From NCBI GenBank assembly GCA_017464475.1, contig JAFTZQ010000018.1:1-64000 (forward strand): a stretch of DNA of 64,000 bases. Reading direction: 5' to 3'. Made by a program: the position numbers and the translations under genes. Below, piece by piece: positions 16,850 through 26,100 of this stretch; position 1 is the first letter of the stretch, and each line of letters starts with the position of its first letter. The notes below the pieces were generated by a model. The model was not told the DNA's origin. It made no database searches and saw nothing but the letters and a program-made list of their open reading frames with translations. The stretch is from Paludibacteraceae bacterium (GTDB lineage Bacteria; Bacteroidota; Bacteroidia; Bacteroidales; Paludibacteraceae).

Positions 16850-17644
16850 ATGACAGATTTATTGATTCTTTTTGCGGTGGCGATGGCAGTGTCCGCAATA
16901 GGGTGGAAGTACTTTGTGTATTTCTTCAGTCTCGGTTATGGTTACGGGATTGCTGCTTTGGCAATCACGATGGGCGTGCTATACCATGCGAATCTGAGTG
17001 TTCCGACCGTGGCGATGTTAGTGCTACTGTTGATCTTCGGAATCCGATTGGGTACGTATCTGTTAGTGCGTGAGCGCAAGGCGGTCGGGTACCGTAAGAT
17101 CCTCTACGGCGAGGGTCATTCGGACAAGAAACCGGCAGGCGTGATGATCATGATCTGGCTTTTCTGCGCGTTGCTGTATGTGGCGCAAGTGAGCCCGGTG
17201 GCATTCCGTCTGGCGAACGGTCCGCATGACAGCGAGTTATGGGCGTGGATCGGCGCAGCGGTCATGGCGTGCGGAATATTATTAGAGAGTATCAGCGACG
17301 CGCAGAAGAGTGCCGCGAAGAAAAAGAACCCGAAGCGGTTTGTCGATACCGGTTTGTACCGCATTGTGCGCTGCCCGAACTACTTAGGCGAAGTGACCAT
17401 CTGGACAGGTGCGCTGCTGAGCGGAATCGGCGCAGGGCTGAACTGGTGGCAATGGCTGATTGTAGCGATTGGGTATGCAGGTATCGTATTTGTGATGTTC
17501 AGCGGTGCGCGCCGTCTGGAGCTGCGTCAGAACGCCGCCTATGGCAATGACCCCGAATATCAGGCGTACGTGAAGAAGACACCGATCCTGATTCCGTTCC
17601 TGCCGATTTACTCCGTAGCCAAATACGAATGGCTCAAGGCATGA
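16850..17644 (+). CDS. DUF1295 / steroid 5-alpha-reductase-like membrane protein
   Basis: A 264-residue polytopic membrane protein with six or more hydrophobic segments. The signature YRIVRCPNYLGEVTIWTG (about 182-199) is that of the DUF1295 family, related to steroid 5-alpha reductases and isoprenylcysteine methyltransferases. The substrate in bacteria is unsettled. The next gene begins at its stop codon (ATGA overlap), so both are co-expressed. Upstream, 16705-16849 holds no clear promoter pair; a TTGACACT...GGTGTC hairpin lies near 16770. Assignment to the family is firm, activity is not. Confidence 0.85.
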   Translation: MTDLLILFAVAMAVSAIGWKYFVYFFSLGYGYGIAALAITMGVLYHANLSVPTVAMLVLLLIFGIRLGTYLLVRERKAVGYRKILYGEGHSDKKPAGVMIMIWLFCALLYVAQVSPVAFRLANGPHDSELWAWIGAAVMACGILLESISDAQKSAAKKKNPKRFVDTGLYRIVRCPNYLGEVTIWTGALLSGIGAGLNWWQWLIVAIGYAGIVFVMFSGARRLELRQNAAYGNDPEYQAYVKKTPILIPFLPIYSVAKYEWLKA

Positions 17645-18897
17645 GTGTTATGAAAAGAGAATTATTTTTCGTAGTGGCAACACTATGCACGGTGTGCATG
17701 GTGTCCTGTCAGCCGACGCCGAAAAGCGAGATGGCGTATCCGCAGGCGGAATGGAGCGAAGCAGGAGATATTTTGATGCACACCCCCGGTGCGGAACTGT
17801 TTAATGGCGTGATACACCCTTCGGCAGGACTGTTTGAACACTATTTTGATGTGGAACAAGCCGCTGCGGAGCACCGCGAGTATATCCGTCTGTTGGAGAA
17901 GAATGGTATCCGCGTACATACCGTAGAGGAGATTCTGAATGAGACGGGGATAGATACGCTGCGGGCACTGGCAGCCAAGGTGTTGCGGTACGATATATCC
18001 GCCATTCCGGATGAGGACGCTGAGGCGTCAGAGGCATATCGGCTACAGACGATAGAAGCGATGAGTCGGGGCGATCTGATCCGCTGTATTTTATTACAAC
18101 CGACAGTCAAGTTGAGCCGCACAGACAATAACACCGGTTATGAGGCGCAGTATATCCAGAACCCGCTGATGAACCTCTATTTCACGCGAGATCAGAGTAT
18201 CACGACTCCGCGCGGACATATTATTTGTAAGATGAACTCCTCGCAGCGTGCGCCGGAGACGGAAATCATTGAGGTCTGCTACCATCATTTAGGAGTGGAT
18301 CCGGTGCTGCGTATAGAAGGTGAGGGACGATTAGAAGGCGGCGATTATTTGCCTGCGGGCACGATCTCGCTCATCGGCTGCGGCATGCGGACGAACCGAG
18401 AGGGCATTCGCCAAGTGATGGAGGCGGACGCGTTCGGACATGACACGGTGGTAGTGGTGCGCGACCATAAGTTCTGGCAGATGCAGATGCACCTCGATAC
18501 GTATTTCAATATCATTGACAGAGACCTGTGTACGATGGTACGCAGCCGTCTGGAAGCGCAGCCCGGTGAACCGGAATACGTCACCTGCGACATATACGCC
18601 CGTGCAGAGGGAGAGCAGGAATACCGCCTGATAAAAGAAGATATGCCGTTTGTGGCTCTATTGCGCGAGCGGGGGATGCAGATTATTCCGATTGACCCTG
18701 AGGATGAGATGCACTATGCCAATAACTTTCTGACCATAGCGCCGCGACATATCATGGCGGTGGGCGGTCAGAGCGAGGCGCTGCAACAGCATCTGGCTAA
18801 AGCGGGCGTTACGGTAGAATGGGTGCCATTAGAGAGCCTGATAGACGGCTACGGAGCTGCGCATTGTATGACGCAAGTGCTGAAAAGGGCTCAATAA
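17641..18897 (+). CDS. Lipoprotein arginine deiminase-family enzyme
   Basis: The ATG at 17641 overlaps the preceding stop as ATGA; a second ATG at 17650 (MKRELFFVV) is equally possible and gives a cleaner signal peptide. The lipobox VSC near residue 24 predicts a lipid-anchored, periplasmic or surface protein. The mature part has ADI-type motifs: HTPGAELFNG, FTRDQSI (usually FTRDP), EGGDYLPAG, HLDTYFNI and the nucleophile Cys near 409 in GYGAAHCMTQ. Length (about 415) fits arginine deiminase. The family converts arginine to citrulline and ammonia in the cytoplasm. An exported version could act on free or peptide arginine; that is inference. It overlaps the convergent GH43 gene by 7 bases. Confidence 0.85.
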   Translation: MSVMKRELFFVVATLCTVCMVSCQPTPKSEMAYPQAEWSEAGDILMHTPGAELFNGVIHPSAGLFEHYFDVEQAAAEHREYIRLLEKNGIRVHTVEEILNETGIDTLRALAAKVLRYDISAIPDEDAEASEAYRLQTIEAMSRGDLIRCILLQPTVKLSRTDNNTGYEAQYIQNPLMNLYFTRDQSITTPRGHIICKMNSSQRAPETEIIEVCYHHLGVDPVLRIEGEGRLEGGDYLPAGTISLIGCGMRTNREGIRQVMEADAFGHDTVVVVRDHKFWQMQMHLDTYFNIIDRDLCTMVRSRLEAQPGEPEYVTCDIYARAEGEQEYRLIKEDMPFVALLRERGMQIIPIDPEDEMHYANNFLTIAPRHIMAVGGQSEALQQHLAKAGVTVEWVPLESLIDGYGAAHCMTQVLKRAQ

Positions 18898-20411
18898 GTC
18901 ACTTCAAACCAATCGACATCCATCCATCCGGCAGTATTGTCCGGACGCTTGTAAGGAGAAGAGGGTTCTACGACCGACCGCACGGCGTAGAGCCCTATTT
19001 TTGCGCCGATCCATTCGCCTGCGACGGCTTGGAAAGGTTCGCCTATTTCTTGCCATTCCTCGCCGTCATCGCAGAGGAAGAAACGGCATTGCTGCGTCGC
19101 GGACACTTCGATCCGTGCGTACCACCACTCGCCATCCGCCGGAACAGGTAATGTGCGGCTTTTTCTGCCATGGACGATCAGACCTGCCTCCTCTGTGAAT
19201 TTAGGCTTCTTGCCCTGCGGGTGAGGAGTGAAACGCACTCGTGCCGTAGCGGTGAAAGCGGTGTTGGCAGGGATCTTACGGAGCAATAAGTTCGACGCGG
19301 TCTGCACGTCTGCGGCAGGGTACGTGAAGAGACGAATATAATCGTTCGTCATGTGCGCGGCGGAATCGGTCTCGACGGCGAGGTAGTAATACTGCGCTTT
19401 GCGGTTTCCGCTCCATTGCCAATCGGGCGAGAGGGTGCGCGTCCAGAAACCATCCATAATACGGTGCGAAGCAGGTTCTTGGTTTTCTCCCATGGAGAGA
19501 ACGGGTTCGCCGTTATTGCCTATTACGGGCCAGTTGTCCTGCCATTTGAGCGGCTGGAGATGCACAATACGTCCTGCAGTTCCGACATCCTGGAAATGGT
19601 AGAATTTATCATCCACCCATGCTCCCTGATGCGGCGCATTGATTGCTGTCGAACCTTGCTCCAGCACGCGCCGCCATTCATACGGACCATAGACGGATTT
19701 GCTGCGGAGGCAGAGTTGCCAGCCCGTTTTGACGCCTCCGGCGGGGCAGAGGATATAGTAATAGCCGTTGCGTTTATGGAACTTCGGTCCCTCGCAGGTC
19801 GGGTTTTCCTGGTGTCCGTCAAAGACCAGTTGGTCTTCATGCAGCACGGAAAGTCCGTCGGGATTTAATTCACATACCGCCAGCGCGGATTTGAAACCTG
19901 CGCGGCTTCCGGCAAACGCGTGGACGAGATAACACCGTCCGTCTTCATCCCACAGCGGGCAAGGATCGATCAGACCTTTGCCGCGTTTGACCAGCACAGC
20001 CGGTTCCCAACGACAAGGGATCGTTTTCGTTTTCTCGGAGCGGATACAGAAGATACCAATGTCCGGATCTCCGTAATAGATATAGAACCGTCCGGCATGA
20101 TGGCGGATCGAAGGTGCCCAGACACCGCAACCGGCAGGGCACGCGTCCAGATGTCCGTAGCCCGGAACCGTGTCCGGCAAAGCTTCATCAACAATCGTCC
20201 ATTCCACGCCGTCGCGGGATTGCAGGATCTGCAGACCAGGTACGCAAGCAAACGTGCTATAGGTCATGTAATAGTTCTTCCCCACACGAATCACATCCGG
20301 ATCGGAGTAATCGTACGGCAAGATAGGGTTGGTGTAACCCGGAGCAGTTGCTTTCGCCTGGCATGTGAGTGCTGCGAAGCATGCAATAAGGAAGTAAATA
20401 GATCGTTTCAT
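18891..20411 (-). CDS. Glycoside hydrolase family 43, secreted
   Basis: A 506-residue protein with a signal peptide (MKRSIYFLIACFAALTCQAK). The GH43 five-bladed propeller is marked by YSDPDVIRVG (D37, catalytic base), LIDPCPLWDEDG (the pKa-setting Asp) and CEGPKFHKRNGYYY (acid Glu). From about 330 on, a second beta-sandwich resembles the C-terminal domain of GH43 beta-xylosidases. It likely trims xylo- or arabino-oligosaccharides in the periplasm; the exact substrate cannot be read. It is the last gene of a minus-strand set after gtrA, and its 3' end overlaps the arginine deiminase gene. Confidence 0.9.
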   Translation of the reverse strand: MKRSIYFLIACFAALTCQAKATAPGYTNPILPYDYSDPDVIRVGKNYYMTYSTFACVPGLQILQSRDGVEWTIVDEALPDTVPGYGHLDACPAGCGVWAPSIRHHAGRFYIYYGDPDIGIFCIRSEKTKTIPCRWEPAVLVKRGKGLIDPCPLWDEDGRCYLVHAFAGSRAGFKSALAVCELNPDGLSVLHEDQLVFDGHQENPTCEGPKFHKRNGYYYILCPAGGVKTGWQLCLRSKSVYGPYEWRRVLEQGSTAINAPHQGAWVDDKFYHFQDVGTAGRIVHLQPLKWQDNWPVIGNNGEPVLSMGENQEPASHRIMDGFWTRTLSPDWQWSGNRKAQYYYLAVETDSAAHMTNDYIRLFTYPAADVQTASNLLLRKIPANTAFTATARVRFTPHPQGKKPKFTEEAGLIVHGRKSRTLPVPADGEWWYARIEVSATQQCRFFLCDDGEEWQEIGEPFQAVAGEWIGAKIGLYAVRSVVEPSSPYKRPDNTAGWMDVDWFEVTY

Positions 20412-20435
20412 TTGATATTTGAGATTTGATATTTA

Positions 20436-20873
20436 TTATTTATTGCTTTTGAAGACTACGGTCTCGTTGAGCACGAAATTCAGGATTCCCGATATACAGA
20501 GAGCTAAAATATTACAAATCAGCACGTCCCATCCTCCGGAGAAACGCTCGATGAGGAGCAGGGCGCACATTTTCAGAAGGAACGTGCCCGTGCAGGAGAG
20601 ATTATATCCCGCATAGTGGCGGCAGAACGAGCGAAACGTGTGTGCCGAGACGCGATCCTTCCAAACCGAGAAATAAGCGATGGTGAAATTCACCAAGACC
20701 GCACATTCGAAAGAGATAAACGGCGAGAGCAGATACTCGCCCCAGTAGTTGCCTTTGAACAGATAATCCGAACAAAGCCATAGGACGAGCATGTCAACAG
20801 CCGTTCCCGCCAGCGTGGAGGCTGCAAAACGCAGGTAACGGACAGTAAGTTCTATTACCTTACTTTTGCTCAT
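20436..20873 (-). CDS. GtrA-family membrane protein
   Basis: A 145-residue protein with four hydrophobic segments in the GtrA pattern. It includes RFAASTLAGTAVDMLVLWLC at the start, an FECAVLVNFTIAYF segment and LNFVLNETVVF at the end. GtrA proteins are thought to move undecaprenyl-linked sugars across the membrane. The start overlaps the end of the CDP-alcohol phosphatidyltransferase gene by 14 bases, so the two are translated together and probably share a membrane lipid or glycan pathway. Confidence 0.88.
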   Translation of the reverse strand: MSKSKVIELTVRYLRFAASTLAGTAVDMLVLWLCSDYLFKGNYWGEYLLSPFISFECAVLVNFTIAYFSVWKDRVSAHTFRSFCRHYAGYNLSCTGTFLLKMCALLLIERFSGGWDVLICNILALCISGILNFVLNETVVFKSNK

Positions 20874-21576
20874 CTTTCGGATGTTTGATCAGCGGATCTT
20901 GCTTGGCGAACCAATGCAGATCCTTGAAGAAACTGACGAAATAGAAGATGGTCAGAATACAGAGAATACCCATTCCGATGATGTCCAGCGTGCCATAATG
21001 GATCGTTTCGCCGAAGTACTCAAACGAGCCATGGTAGGCAGTGAGGGCAGGGATGTACATCAACAGGATGTTGGCAATAATGATCACCACGCGGAACTCC
21101 GTCGGACCCATATATCCGTACGTCAGTTTGAATTCCGATTTGAGGTGTGCATTGATGCTGACATAGACCGTGAGAGCGAGATACGCGGCATAGCAGAGCA
21201 AAGCGACACTCATGTTCACCAGCGGAGAGAGACCTGCTCCGATGAACATAAACGCTTCGGTGACGGTATCGATATTATGATCCAGATAATAGCCGTAGAG
21301 CGGTCTCTGGGCATGCCGAACGCGGGCAACCGTTCCGTCGAGCGAATCGCCAAACCAGTTAATCACAAGACCGAGGCAGGAGAGCCACAGCCAGTAGATA
21401 CTATAGTGGGTCAGGAAGAAACCGAGACCACCGAGAAACGAGCCAAAGAGACCTAACCAAGTCAGCATATCGCTTGTGACCCATTGCGGCATACGTGAAC
21501 CTATCCAGACTAAAACTTTTTTCTCCACTCCGTTGAGAAGCGAAGTTTGAATACGTGTAGATTGTTTGTGTTCCAT
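20860..21576 (-). CDS. CDP-alcohol phosphatidyltransferase family protein
   Basis: I chose the ATG at 21576 (MEHKQSTRIQTSL), because the 11 residues that precede it in frame are Asn/Lys-rich and read from AT-rich leader. The 238-residue membrane protein carries the family motif DSLDGTVARVRHAQ...YYLDHNID (D-G-x2-A-R-x8-G-x3-D-x3-D), which binds metal and the CDP-alcohol. The acceptor alcohol is not evident from sequence, though the ARV...GYYLDHNID variant is not the classic PgsA form. First gene of a set with gtrA and GH43. Confidence 0.85.
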   Translation of the reverse strand: MEHKQSTRIQTSLLNGVEKKVLVWIGSRMPQWVTSDMLTWLGLFGSFLGGLGFFLTHYSIYWLWLSCLGLVINWFGDSLDGTVARVRHAQRPLYGYYLDHNIDTVTEAFMFIGAGLSPLVNMSVALLCYAAYLALTVYVSINAHLKSEFKLTYGYMGPTEFRVVIIIANILLMYIPALTAYHGSFEYFGETIHYGTLDIIGMGILCILTIFYFVSFFKDLHWFAKQDPLIKHPKDEQK

Positions 21577-21853
21577 TAATTTATTAAAATTAAACTGTCT
21601 TTTAATCAAAATTTAACAGTCTTTTCCTTGACAAAAATTATGCCAAATGTTCCATTTGTCAGTAAATAACATGCAGAAAAAATATTTCGAAAAGCGCAAA
21701 TGAAAATGCAAAAATGGCTATTTTCGGTGATTTTTGGTGTTGCTGTAAGTCGCTGATTTCGAGTAGGTTAGTCGTAGTTTTTAGGAACAAAGTCTAGAAC
21801 TACCACGAAAGTACCTTTATAGGCATATTATTTGACAAAAATGCAGGTGGGTA

Positions 21854-21884
21854 TTGTGTATGTCAGAAAAAAGTAGTAAATTTG
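21854..21884 (+). promoter_or_regulatory. Promoter of the RND efflux operon
   Basis: TTGTGTATGTC at 21854 and TAAATTTG at 21877-21884. The leader of about 110 bases contains a TTCTTAGCC hairpin element. Confidence 0.7.
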
Positions 21885-21910
21885 CAGCGCGATTTATTTA
21901 GAATTGAGAA

Positions 21911-21935
21911 TTCTTAGCCCGGAGGGCACGATTAT
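21911..21935. repeat. TTCTTAGCC hairpin element in the efflux leader
   Basis: TTCTTAGCCCGGAGGGCACG, then ATTAT; stem GCCC/GGGC. It is flanked on both sides by GAATTGAGAATT-like repeats, as in the murC copy. Confidence 0.75.
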
Positions 21936-21996
21936 TTGACAAGTCAAATTTTGAGAATTTAGAATTGAGAATTTATAAATTATTATACTTACTGAA

Positions 21997-23082
21997 ATGA
22001 AAAAAACACAGGTACTTTTTTATTCCTTGTTGGTATGTGTGTTGGCGGGCTGCGTGAAAGAGCCGGAGGAACAACACACGAGTTTTGAAACCGTAACGCT
22101 GAAACGCGAAAATGTGACCGCTCCGGTTAGTTGGAGCGCCGCTATTCGCGGAACAGGCGATGTGTCAATCGTATCGCGTTGCACCGGCACGCTGAACGCT
22201 ATCAAAGTGAAAGACGGTCAGCGGGTGAAGAAAGGCGATGTGCTGTTTTTGATCGACAGTCGGAGTGCTGAGAACGCGCTGGTACACGCACGTGCGGATT
22301 TGCAGACCGCTATCGCCAACCGCGATAACATGCGTCTGGAGGCAGAGAGCAACAAAGAATTAGCAGAGCAGGGTATTATCGGCGAATACTTGCTGCGCAA
22401 GAGTTTGAACACGTTGCAATCCGCCGAAGCGCAAGTGGCGCAAGCCAATGCGGCTGTGCGTGATGCGGAGCTGCGGCTGGATTATTGCACGATCAAAAGC
22501 CCGGTTGACGGTTTGGTAGGAACCATTCTTCCGCGCGTAGGCGATGTGATTTCCGAAGGAATGATGCTGACCCGCGTGGCGGGCGTGAGCGAGATGGAAG
22601 CCAGTTTTTCGTTGACAGAGAGCCAGATTCACGCGCTGGTAAGCGAGTTCGGCAATCTGGACGAGGTGATCAAGATCGCTCCGAAAGTGCTGCTGCGATT
22701 CAAGGACGGAAGCGAATATTCCGAAAAAGGCCGTATTACTTCATTCTCCGGAATGGTGGATCAACGAACGGGTAGCGTGAGCTGCTTTGTGACGTTCCCG
22801 AATCCGAAAGGCGAGCTGTTCTCGGGTATGCAAGGAACGATCGTTATGCCGTTTGAATGGCAAGACGCGATGCTGGTTCCTCTGACTGCTGTTGTGCGCA
22901 TCCAAGACAAGGCATTGGTTTACAAAGTGGGAGCAGACAGCCTGGCTCACAGCGCGATCGTGGAGATCGAGGAATTAGGCGACGGCGTGCGTGCCGCTAT
23001 TCTCTCGGGAGCCGAAGTGGGCGAGACGATCGTAGCCAAAGGAGCGGCTAACGTCAATGAAAATGACCGTGTAATATGGTAA
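21997..23082 (+). CDS. RND efflux periplasmic adaptor lipoprotein
   Basis: A 361-residue protein with a lipoprotein signal (MKKTQVLFYSLLVCVLAGC, lipid Cys19). The biotinyl-lipoyl-like halves are visible (GTLNAIKVKDGQRVKKGDVL and IKSPVDGLVGTILPRVGD), separated by an alpha-helical hairpin (about 90-150), then the beta-barrel and membrane-proximal parts. This is the membrane-fusion partner of a tripartite efflux pump, linking the permease to the outer-membrane channel. The fused permease-channel gene starts 22 bases downstream, so all three parts are encoded by two genes. Substrate not predictable. Confidence 0.92.
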   Translation: MKKTQVLFYSLLVCVLAGCVKEPEEQHTSFETVTLKRENVTAPVSWSAAIRGTGDVSIVSRCTGTLNAIKVKDGQRVKKGDVLFLIDSRSAENALVHARADLQTAIANRDNMRLEAESNKELAEQGIIGEYLLRKSLNTLQSAEAQVAQANAAVRDAELRLDYCTIKSPVDGLVGTILPRVGDVISEGMMLTRVAGVSEMEASFSLTESQIHALVSEFGNLDEVIKIAPKVLLRFKDGSEYSEKGRITSFSGMVDQRTGSVSCFVTFPNPKGELFSGMQGTIVMPFEWQDAMLVPLTAVVRIQDKALVYKVGADSLAHSAIVEIEELGDGVRAAILSGAEVGETIVAKGAANVNENDRVIW

Positions 23083-23104
23083 ATTTTTAAGAAAAAACAT
23101 TTTT

Positions 23105-26100
23105 ATGGCAAAGGGAAATATATTCGTAGATCGGAAAGTGATGGCGGTGTGTATCTCGCTGCTGATCGCTTTGGTGGGCTTTATATGCCTGAAGACGCTT
23201 CCTATTGAGCAATATCCGGATATCGCACCTCCGACGGTAATGATCACCACTTCGTATTCCGGAGCGGACGCAAACACGGTGATGAAATCCGTTGTGATGC
23301 CTATAGAGGAGGCGGTAAACGGTGTGGAGAACATGGCGTATATGACTTCGGAGGCTTCGGCAACGGGTGATGTCAATATCAATGTCTTTTTCAAGCAAGG
23401 AACAGATCCGGACATGGCTGCGGTCAATGTGCAAAACCGTGTGTCGGCTGCGCTGGGTCTGCTGCCTCAGGAAGTGACGCGCGTGGGTGTGAAAGTAGAA
23501 AAGAGACAGAATAATATTCTGCAGATCGCAGCGCTGGTGAGCCGCGATGGTAAGTTTGACAACGATTTCGTAGCTAACTACGTGGATATCAACGTCAAAC
23601 CGCGTTTGCTGCGTGTCACGGGCGTGGGATCGGTTCAGTTGCTTGGAAACACTTATTCGCTGCGCATCTGGATGAAGCCGGATGTGATGGCTCGTTACGG
23701 CATCGCTCCGGAGGATATTTTTGCTGCGATCGGCAACCAGAATATGGTGGCAGCTACCGGTTCGTTGGGTGAACAGAGCGGCAATACGTATCAATACAAT
23801 CTCGAATACAAAGGCCGTTTGCAATCGATCGAAGAGTTCAATGACATTGTGTTGCGCAGTTCGGGCGGTAATGTGTTGCACTTGCGCGATGTGGCGGAAG
23901 TGGAATTAGGCGCGCTGAACTACAGTTTCTCCTCGCGAATCGACGGTCAGCCCGGTGTGGCATACATTATTTATCAAGCTCCGGGTGCGAACGCGACGCA
24001 GGTCAACGCTGCGATCAATGAGATCTATTCGGATCTGCAAAAGTCGATGCCAGCGGGCATGGAGTTCACGATTCTGCAGACTTCCGACGACTTCCTCTAT
24101 GCTGCGATCCATAACGTGGTAGAGACCCTGATTATCGCTATTCTGCTGGTGATTCTGGTCGTTTATTTCTTCCTGCAAGATTTCAAGGCAACCTTGGTTC
24201 CGTCGATCTCGATCATCGTGTCGCTTTTGGGTACTTTCGCGGTGGTGAAAATAGCGGGCTTCTCGCTTAATATATTGACGCTGTTTGCGTTAGTGCTGGC
24301 GATCGGAACGGTGGTCGATGACGCGATCGTCGTCGTCGAAGCCGTGATGGCGAAGATGGAGCATGGTTACACCTCGGCATACAAGGCTACGAAAGACGCG
24401 ATGAGCGAAGTGACGGTAGCTGTAATCAGCTGTACGCTGGTGTTCATGGCGGTGTTTATTCCGGTCACTTTCATGCCCGGAACGAGCGGAACATTCTTCA
24501 CCCAATTCGGTATCACGATTGCCAGCTCGGTCGGATTGAGTTGTATTTCGGCTTTGACGCTTTGTCCGGCGTTGACGGCGATTCTGTTCCGTCCGAAGAA
24601 AGAGGAAAAGAACGGCAAGAAGAGTTTCAATCAATGGGTGAAAGAGGCATACGAGGCAGGTTACAATGCGATCTTAGGCAAATACAAAAACGGCGTTTCC
24701 AAATTCTTACAGAAACCCGGTCGCGCATGGATCTGGCTGATTGCGGCTGTTGTGGCGATGGTGTTTGCGATGCGCGCTCTGCCGGCAGGTCTTGTGCCGC
24801 AAGAGGACCAAGGTGTGATCCTGGTCGATGTGACGGCTCCCGCGGGTTCGCCGCTGGTGGAGACCGACAAGATTATGGCGCAAGTGGAGGAACATGTGCT
24901 GCGGCTGGAGGAAGTGGAGAGTTACGCCAAGATTTCCGGTTTCGGTATCGTCTCCGGAACAGGCGTCAACTACGGTACGCTCGTTGTGCGTCTCAAACCT
25001 TGGGACCAACGTAAAGGATTGGAACACTATATCGATATGGTGATGGCGAAACTGTATTATTCGTGCGAAGATATCAAGGACGCCAAGATTTTCCCGACTC
25101 AGATGCCTCAGATTCCGGGCTACGGAAACAACAACGGTATCGACCTTCAGATGGAGGATTTGCAAGGCGGCGACATGTCGAAATTCAACGAGGTAGTCAA
25201 TGCGTTCCTTGCGGAGTTGCAGAAACACCAGGAGGTTCAAATTGCGCAATCGCTCTACAGCGAGTCTTTCCCGAAATACAAAGTGGATGTGAATGCGACG
25301 CAATGCGACCGTGCAGGCATCTCTCCGGACGTGGTGCTCAACACGTTGGGCGCATTCTGCGGTAGCGCCTATATCAGCAATTTCAACCAATACGGCAAGG
25401 TCTATCGCGTGATGGCTGGAGCTGCTCCTGAATACCGATTGGATCCCGCATCTCTCAATAATATCTTCGTGCGCATAGGCGACGAGATGGCTCCTATTTC
25501 GCAGTTTGTCACGCTGACACCAGCGATCGGTTCTGCTACGCAGAAGCGTTTCAACCTGTATCAGTCGATCGCTTGCTATATTCAGCCCAATGCGGGTTAC
25601 AGCGAGGGCGATGTGCAGCGCGTGATTGAGGAAGTGGCACAAGAACATCTGCCGAGCGGTTACAGCTATGAATACGGTGGTATGAGCCGCGAGTTGCAGG
25701 CAAACAGCAAGTCCAACATGACCGTGCTGATTTACCTCGTCTGCGTGCTGTTGATCTACATGATTCTGGCTTCTCTCTACGAGTCGTATTTCATTCCGCT
25801 GGCGGTGCTGCTGTCTGTTCCTTTCGGACTGATGGGTTCGTTCGCGTTCTCATGGCTTTGCGGTCAGGAGAACAATATCTACCTGCAGACGGGTGTGATC
25901 ATGTTGATCGGTTTGCTGGCAAAAACGGCTATTCTGATCACCGAGTTCGCGGTTGAGAAACGCAAGCAGGGCATGCCGATCATTGAGGCGGCGTTGGGTG
26001 CATGCGAGGATCGTCTGCGTCCTATTCTGATGACTGTTGTGACCATGATCGCCGGTATGATTCCTCTGATCATCGAGGGTGGAGCCGGTGCGAACGGAAA

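Larger units (their letters stand above)
21577..21996. other. 420-base gene-free stretch between divergent operons
   Basis: The left part is AT-rich leader of the minus-strand operon. The right part holds the promoter at 21854-21884, a TTCTTAGCC element and GAATTGAGAATT-type simple repeats up to the efflux adaptor start. No gene is visible. Confidence 0.6.

Noticed and set aside
23087..23881. A 264-residue minus-strand frame and others opposite the efflux gene
   Set aside because: The permease and channel motifs on the plus strand explain the region fully.
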